Source: Cryoendolithus antarcticus (Eukaryota; Ascomycota; Dothideomycetes; Cladosporiales; Cladosporiaceae). From it: a stretch of 62,220 nucleotides of DNA. The DNA lies in the NCBI GenBank assembly GCA_002077065.1, contig NAJO01000090.1:1-62220 (forward strand), written 5' to 3'. Positions 57,646-62,220 of the stretch are shown piece after piece (positions within the stretch are counted from its first letter, which is position 1; every line of letters begins with the position of its first letter). Under the pieces are notes generated by a model. It was not told where the DNA came from and made no database searches. It saw only the letters and a list, made by a program, of their open reading frames with translations. The position numbers were made by a program, and so were the translations under genes.

Positions 57646-59104
57646 CTACACCTGCCGAGCTTGCTGGCGGGCCACGGCAGCCGCAAGCTTCCCTTGCGGC
57701 ATCGCCAGCTTCTTCTGTCTCGACCTCTCCTTGTTGATGAGGCTCAAGAACGTAGGGTTGTCGTAGTTGTCGGTCTGCTTGGGGTTTACGCGAAGATAGC
57801 ATCCTGATGCTTCCGATCCTATTGCGCATCCCACTCAACTTGTCCACATGCTCGTGGTACCACTCGAACGGCGTGTTCTTGTCGAGCAGCATGGGAACGT
57901 CGAAGCGTGTGGCCACGTGGCCCTCGGAAAGGCAGAGCTCCCAAGTCGCGATGGCAAGGACGACATACTTCCTGCGCAAGAGGAGCGCCCACTGACGCAT
58001 CTCCCGGGTGCAGCCGCGGTGGATGGTCTCGAAACGCACGGCCATGTGCTTCAGTCGGAAAGCATTGTCGCCGCAAATGAGAGGGAACTCATCGTACTGC
58101 TGCTCGATCAGCGAGCGGATCGCGGCAGGGGTCGCGCGTTTCCAGACCTCCAGACCTCCGGTGTTGACGATGAGGTTCGTCAGGACCCTCGATGAGATAC
58201 GAAAGCGTGTGGTTCTGCATACCATAGGTCCAGTCGTTGAGCTTGGTGCGGTGCTCGTTCCCGTTACCCACAGTCACGCCGTCCACCTTATTCATGACTC
58301 GTTGAGTCAGATTCAGTCCAGCTTCCGTAGTAAGTAGAAGGTATAGCCTCGACGCAGTCGTTTGCTCTCATTGTCGATGTGTGTGCCTAGGTTGCCTGGT
58401 GCACCACACACTCATCGTCGGTACCCCGACAATTGTTCCTACGGGTGAGCTTGAGAGCGAGACAAGCCCAGTGCCGAACCCAGCAGCTACCAAAGAAAAG
58501 GTCGAAAGAATGAAGCTTTGTCATCAGCAAATACCATCATCGGGAGTTTGGTACATGCGAGACCCAGCCTCGCCAATCACCACGTAGAGGTGTCTTGAAT
58601 GAATCGCTGAAAGAACCCCGGCTATGCGGAACGCCAGTGTGTGATGTTCGGCGATGCGGAAGTCCTGCTCGGTCCAGGGCAATTGTTTGCCGTCGTCGTT
58701 CTTTCCCTCTCTCTCTTTGTTGTGGCGCTTGATGGGCTGGTTTCCCCAGAAACGATCAGTGATGAGGACAGCGTCTCCGGGTGGCTCGCTTTCGTCAACG
58801 GTGGGAGTTTCGTCGACGTTCTGAACGGCAGCTCGATTCGCGTTCGGCATGATGACTACAAATTCGGCATCTGGCATCTCCTCGTCGGCTCCGAGATCGA
58901 TTGCGCCTCCTTCAACTGGACACGCCACTGCGGCAAAGTCGATCCCCGTGAGGTCGATCGTGTCCGCGTTCGCGGTATAGGGGCAAGGGCTAGTAGCAGC
59001 ACGCCCGCGAGCCTTGACTGCGCGGCACTTCTCCGTGTTGGAGATCATCTACGCACGAATCTGCTTCTGGCGCTCCAGGGAAGTCAGATCGGCGGTTCGA
59101 AACA
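57646..59104 (-). pseudogene. Unrecognised gene, broken
   Basis: A frame starts at ATG 59104 (MFRTADLTSLERQKQIRA), meets TAG at 59051-59049, and continues with MISNTEKCRAVKARGRAATSP, an acidic stretch EEMPDAEFVVIMPNAN, and PIKRHNKEREGKNDDGKQLPWTEQD. After a probable intron it goes on as MNKVDGVTVGNGNEHRTKLNDWTYGMQNHTLSYLIE, where an extra base in the run 58186-58188 shifts it to VLTNLIVNTGGLEVWKRATPAAIRSLIEQQYDEFPLI and CTREMRQWALLLRRKYVVLAIATWELC. The end probably reads NPTFLSLINKERSRQKKLAMPQGK to a stop at 57646. Repair of one C-to-T stop and one homopolymer would give one protein, so these pieces belong together. I do not know the family. Confidence 0.45.
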
Positions 59105-59428
59105 TGGCAAATTGTGGTAGCGTGTGCATTGACTTGATCAATCAAATTATTGGGAGGTGTGCGCAAGTGAAAATGATGAGAGCGAGCATGCAAAACAGGA
59201 ATGAGCACGTCTTGGATGGAGTGGAGAAGCTAACAACATGCCTACTTACAGAAGTCGATGTCCTCGGCGCTCTTGTGCTCAATCACCGTCTTCTACAACC
59301 CTGGTATATATGAGGGCGGCGCTGACCCATCCGTACTTCAGTATTTCGCTTCATAAGGTACAGTTGTCCTTAAGACAGCCGCTCCGCTCATAAACAGTGT
59401 ATAACCTGCATACTGGTCTCGTACTTAG

Positions 59429-59644
59429 GCTGCGACATCGTCGAAAGCGAATGAGCTAGAAGAGAAGGCCTGTCAGGCCCGTCGGCAGGCCGAAATCGCA
59501 AAGCAGGATCTCACGGTCGCTGAAGATAAAGCCGAGGCAATCCTGTCAGACATGTATGAGCTTCAGCTTGTCCAGCAGCGTTATAACACCAAGCGTAGGT
59601 TGCTGAACATTGGTGGCTCAGAGCTAGCACTTGGCGACGAGTAA
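59429..59644 (+). other. Coiled-coil exon or gene relic
   Basis: After a TTAG acceptor-like sequence, an open stretch without ATG encodes ATSSKANELEEKACQARRQ and then AEIAKQDLTVAEDKAEAIL, a charged, helical sequence, ending GDE-stop; GTAAGT overlaps the stop and could instead be a splice donor. The upstream exon (59104-59420) was not found. It may be the last part of a coiled-coil gene like that at 21185. Confidence 0.35.
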
Positions 59645-60950
59645 GTGGTCAGAGAACTCATTCAATCAAACAGTGTGATGAATTAACATCCGATATCCTG
59701 CTCCATTCTCCCTATCATTCTTCGCAATTTTGAAGTGCAGGACTCGCACTTGAAGGATCGGCCCTCGCCAATACGCCTTCACATAGGTATGACAATATCT
59801 GTTACGTGTGATTGTTCATCGAAACGTGGTGACATACTCGTGTCATGTGCCAATACTATAAATGGCTCTGTCGAGCACTCCTTACAGTCGGCAATCCCTT
59901 TCTGCTTTTGCACATGATCGCCTTCCAGTAGACTACGGTCTTCGGCTCGTTGTTCTCATTGAGCGCCAGTCCTGCTATGTCCAGAAGGCCGACCTCCGGT
60001 TCCAGTGTCTTCCGGTGCTGGTGCGCGGCCTCGATCTTTTTCATTCTTCTCGCACGATCCCGATTGGGTCGGAATTGCGGTTCACGGTCAGAATTTGCGT
60101 TCCGCCTAGGATGCGATTCCGCGACATATAAGCTCGGCTAGTGATTCAGTAGTGATCGGAGGTTGCTTGCTGGCGCCCACGGGCGCTTTGGAAGCTTCCA
60201 TGCCACCTATGTCACTCTTAACAATATGATTGCCGATCGTTCTCGTGCCCCTTCGGTGAATTGGATGATTTCGATTTCATCGAGTGTGATTTAGTGGTGT
60301 GATGGTCAAGAGTACCGCTCGTTTGCTATGGACATGCTTTTCTTACGTGTCCATCACGACTATATCCCGTGTCTGTTTGTCGCTTGCTTCTCCGTGGCTT
60401 CGGCGCATATTCGTCACCTGCTCCTAGAGCCAACCGCCTAGAACGAGCTCATCGGCTGCTCCCATGCTTTTGCGTGTCATGCGTTGCGGCTAGCATCGTT
60501 TGGTGTATCACCAAAAAGTGCCAATCTCCGCAGACAGCGCCGTCGTGTCCGTCGCTGCAAATGAATCCACTTAGTCTTTTCACCTATCTATGTTCCTCGA
60601 TCAACCCCTAATAAGTGAAAGGACAAAGAAAGTCAATACTCAGCCGCAACCCGCACAAGACATGAAAAAGCTGCAACAAGCCTCCGCCCGCAAGATCTAA
60701 GTCATGAGATTCTGTAGCTCAGTTAGTGGTAGCCGCGAGGGTTGAATGATATTCCCATGTATAGCAGAAGCACGTCCGAACTGAACGGCGTAGCGTGAGC
60801 GCCCACGCTGGGCAAACACCGGTACCCCATCGTCGCCGGGGTGTGGTGCGAAAGTCCTGAGTTTATGACTTATATGAAAAGTCGAAATCAGATATGGTCG
60901 ATGTTCAGTCGCGCGGAGATGTTACGTCAGCTGTCTCGAGCAGTGTTGTC
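59645..60950. other. Intergenic region, no gene supported
   Basis: A minus frame 59856-60044 (MKKIEAAHQHRKTLEPEVGLLDIAGLALNE region) and its plus shadow are unrecognised. A tRNA A-box-like word near 60712 was rejected. Nothing else seen. Confidence 0.4.
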
Positions 60951-62220
60951 TCAAAGCAGCAAGACAAAGATTTCGTTCATGTAAGCGAACACTGTGACGT
61001 CGAGATGGTCTCGAAAGACGTTGTTGACTAGCGTCTGGTACGAGACTGGGGCGTTCGTTAGTCACATGGACATGTTCAGAAACTCGTACAATCCGTACGT
61101 TCCCGGAATGTTTTCCATTCTTCTCCTTTAGCCATGTGTATGCCGTAGAAAACGTCGCGTAGATCGATCTTTGTGAACTGATTTGCTCCCGATAACTCTG
61201 TCATGTAACTCTTCGATGCTGGGCACGGGACATCGATTCTTAATAGTATTGTCGTTCAGTTTGTAGTAGTATTGGACCAGTCTGAGCTTCCCGTTGGGGT
61301 TTGGAACGAAAGCGGTTGGTACTCCGGACGAGGATCTGGGTTTTCGTATCCATGCCTTGCCTTCCATCTTCTTCAACCATTCACCCATGCTCTGGACTTC
61401 GTTTCCAGACAGCTGATAGAGTGCACCACATGGCGGCTCCTTGCCTGGGGGTAAGTCTATGGTGTAGTCCCATGGATGATGCGTGGGTAGAGCTTCAGCC
61501 CCTTCCTCTCCAGGAAGAGTCGCTGCCACTTGCGACACTCCTCAGAAATATCTGGCGGTGCGCGGCCTTCACCTTTATTCCTAGTCGACTGTTGACCTGA
61601 CGGACCAGTGTCAGTGTCGGCTGGAGGTGAAGTATGTTCTTCCTTCGGTTTCTCCTGGAATCGTCGTGTCATGTCGTTGAAACCCCCTGTCACATCTACC
61701 GTCGAACGCTGCCAACCTGCAGGTTTACTGCCAACCACGCAGTTGCAGTTTCCAAACGTGAAAACCCTTCTATTCCAGTTGATAGCTGGGTCGCGTTCCT
61801 TCAACCAAGGCAGTCCCCAAACGACGTCGTGACCGGCCATTGCCACAACATGTAGAGATATGCTCTCGTGGTGCCGTTGGTAGGCCAGTCAGATAGGCAC
61901 AGTTTCCCTATCGACATCAGGTAGCAAGCAGCCGTCGACGGCGACTAGCTCCTACCCTGTATATTTCTTCCAGGTTGCGATCTCTGACGAAGTTTGTGTG
62001 TTTGTACTCAATATGCACCAAAGTCGTGGTTCCAGAACTGTGCTCTGATGTGTTCGAGCAGAAGGTCGAGATACTTTGCATGGACCTAATAGTCTCCGTC
62101 GACCATTGGAAAGACGTGTCGTGAGCGGCTCGGAGTACCATGACGATGGCTTGAAGGGGGTTCGCTGTTGTGGCGACTATTTGGGCGTTCATAAGCTGGT
62201 CTTTGGACCAGTCAGCCTCG
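60951..62220 (-). mobile_element. Ty3/gypsy retrotransposon pol fragment, cut by window edge
   Basis: From right to left on minus: a protease-region piece (about 61900-61650) with AMAGHDVVWGLPWLKERDPAINW, typical of gypsy gag-pol. Then the reverse-transcriptase start HPWDYTIDLPPGKEPPCGALYQLSGNEVQ, VPTAFVPNPNGKLRLVQYYYKLNDNTIKNRCPVP, followed in other frames by FTKIDLRDVFYGIHMAKGEEWKT, YGLYEFLNMS and LTNAPVSYQTLVNNVFRDHLDVTVFAYMNE. The catalytic YLDD is YMNE and frames shift at least twice, so it is inactive. RNase H, integrase and LTRs are not in this window on the left side, so the copy is truncated at about 60951. Confidence 0.8.

Noticed and set aside
60708..60760. tRNA-like sequence (GTAGCTCAGTTAGTGGTAG, A-box-like) followed by GGGTTGAAT
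   Set aside because: The B-box-like word follows after only about ten bases and lacks the invariant C; no acceptor stem or anticodon arm can be folded. It could be debris of a tRNA-derived element but does not support a gene.
1..62220. CRISPR array, rRNA, bacterial-type operon or biosynthetic gene cluster
   Set aside because: No direct repeats with spacers, no rRNA-like sequence, genes have spliceosomal introns, and no backbone synthase (PKS, NRPS, terpene cyclase) is seen near the transporters.

Overview
The window looks like an accessory, partly subtelomeric stretch of a filamentous ascomycete chromosome (Pezizomycotina, probably Dothideomycetes; the class is my inference). Grounds: GT-AG introns of about 43-66 nt with CTAAC-type branch points, fungal-only families (telomere-linked helicase, Fot1/pogo transposon, Zn2Cys6 factor, rhodopsin-fold membrane protein, CE18-type deacetylase), a TTAGGG tract, and many C:G-to-T:A nonsense changes of the kind left by repeat-induced point mutation (RIP). 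All functions are from reading translations by eye; no database search was made.

Layout. 1-2713: decayed telomere-linked helicase (TLH) gene, minus strand, cut by the left edge. 5.7-13.9 kb: a block of dead genes (rhodopsin-fold membrane protein, amino-acid permease, metallo-beta-lactamase-fold protein, MFS transporter), each with nonsense codons and/or one-base indels. 14400-14421: 3.7 copies of TTAGGG inside the sequence. 15.0-25.4 kb: the best preserved stretch, with an Agd3-like secreted deacetylase gene (one in-frame TGA), a small secreted cysteine-rich protein, a kinase-like protein lacking HRD and DFG, a coiled-coil protein, a large acidic protein (one in-frame TGA) and a secreted, probably GPI-anchored protein. 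26-43 kb: gene-poor and transposon-rich. It holds two 433-bp solo LTRs in inverted orientation, a decayed Zn2Cys6 factor, an ankyrin fragment, a Ser/Pro-rich pseudogene, a lysine-rich small secreted protein, a Fot1-type TIR relic and a DDE transposase remnant. 43.5-51.8 kb: a short secreted peptide ORF, an intact F-box/WD40 gene and, convergent to it, a multi-exon gene with an N-terminal coiled coil and a C-terminal Ulp1-like domain lacking catalytic His and Cys. 53.1-54.9 kb: a RIP-ruined Fot1-type element with both TIRs. 55.3-59.1 kb: a dead DHA1 drug/H+ antiporter gene and an unrecognised broken gene. From 60.95 kb: a Ty3/gypsy pol fragment running off the right edge.

The genes do not form an obvious biosynthetic cluster. 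Transporters, secreted proteins and decaying enzymes among transposons fit a fast-evolving subtelomeric or accessory compartment. Two structural stories stand out: the TLH remnant plus internal TTAGGG tract suggests an old chromosome end now joined to other sequence, and the inverted LTR pair suggests inversion of the 29.0-36.0 kb segment. Many frameshifts fall in short homopolymers, so assembly error must be excluded before all these genes are called dead.
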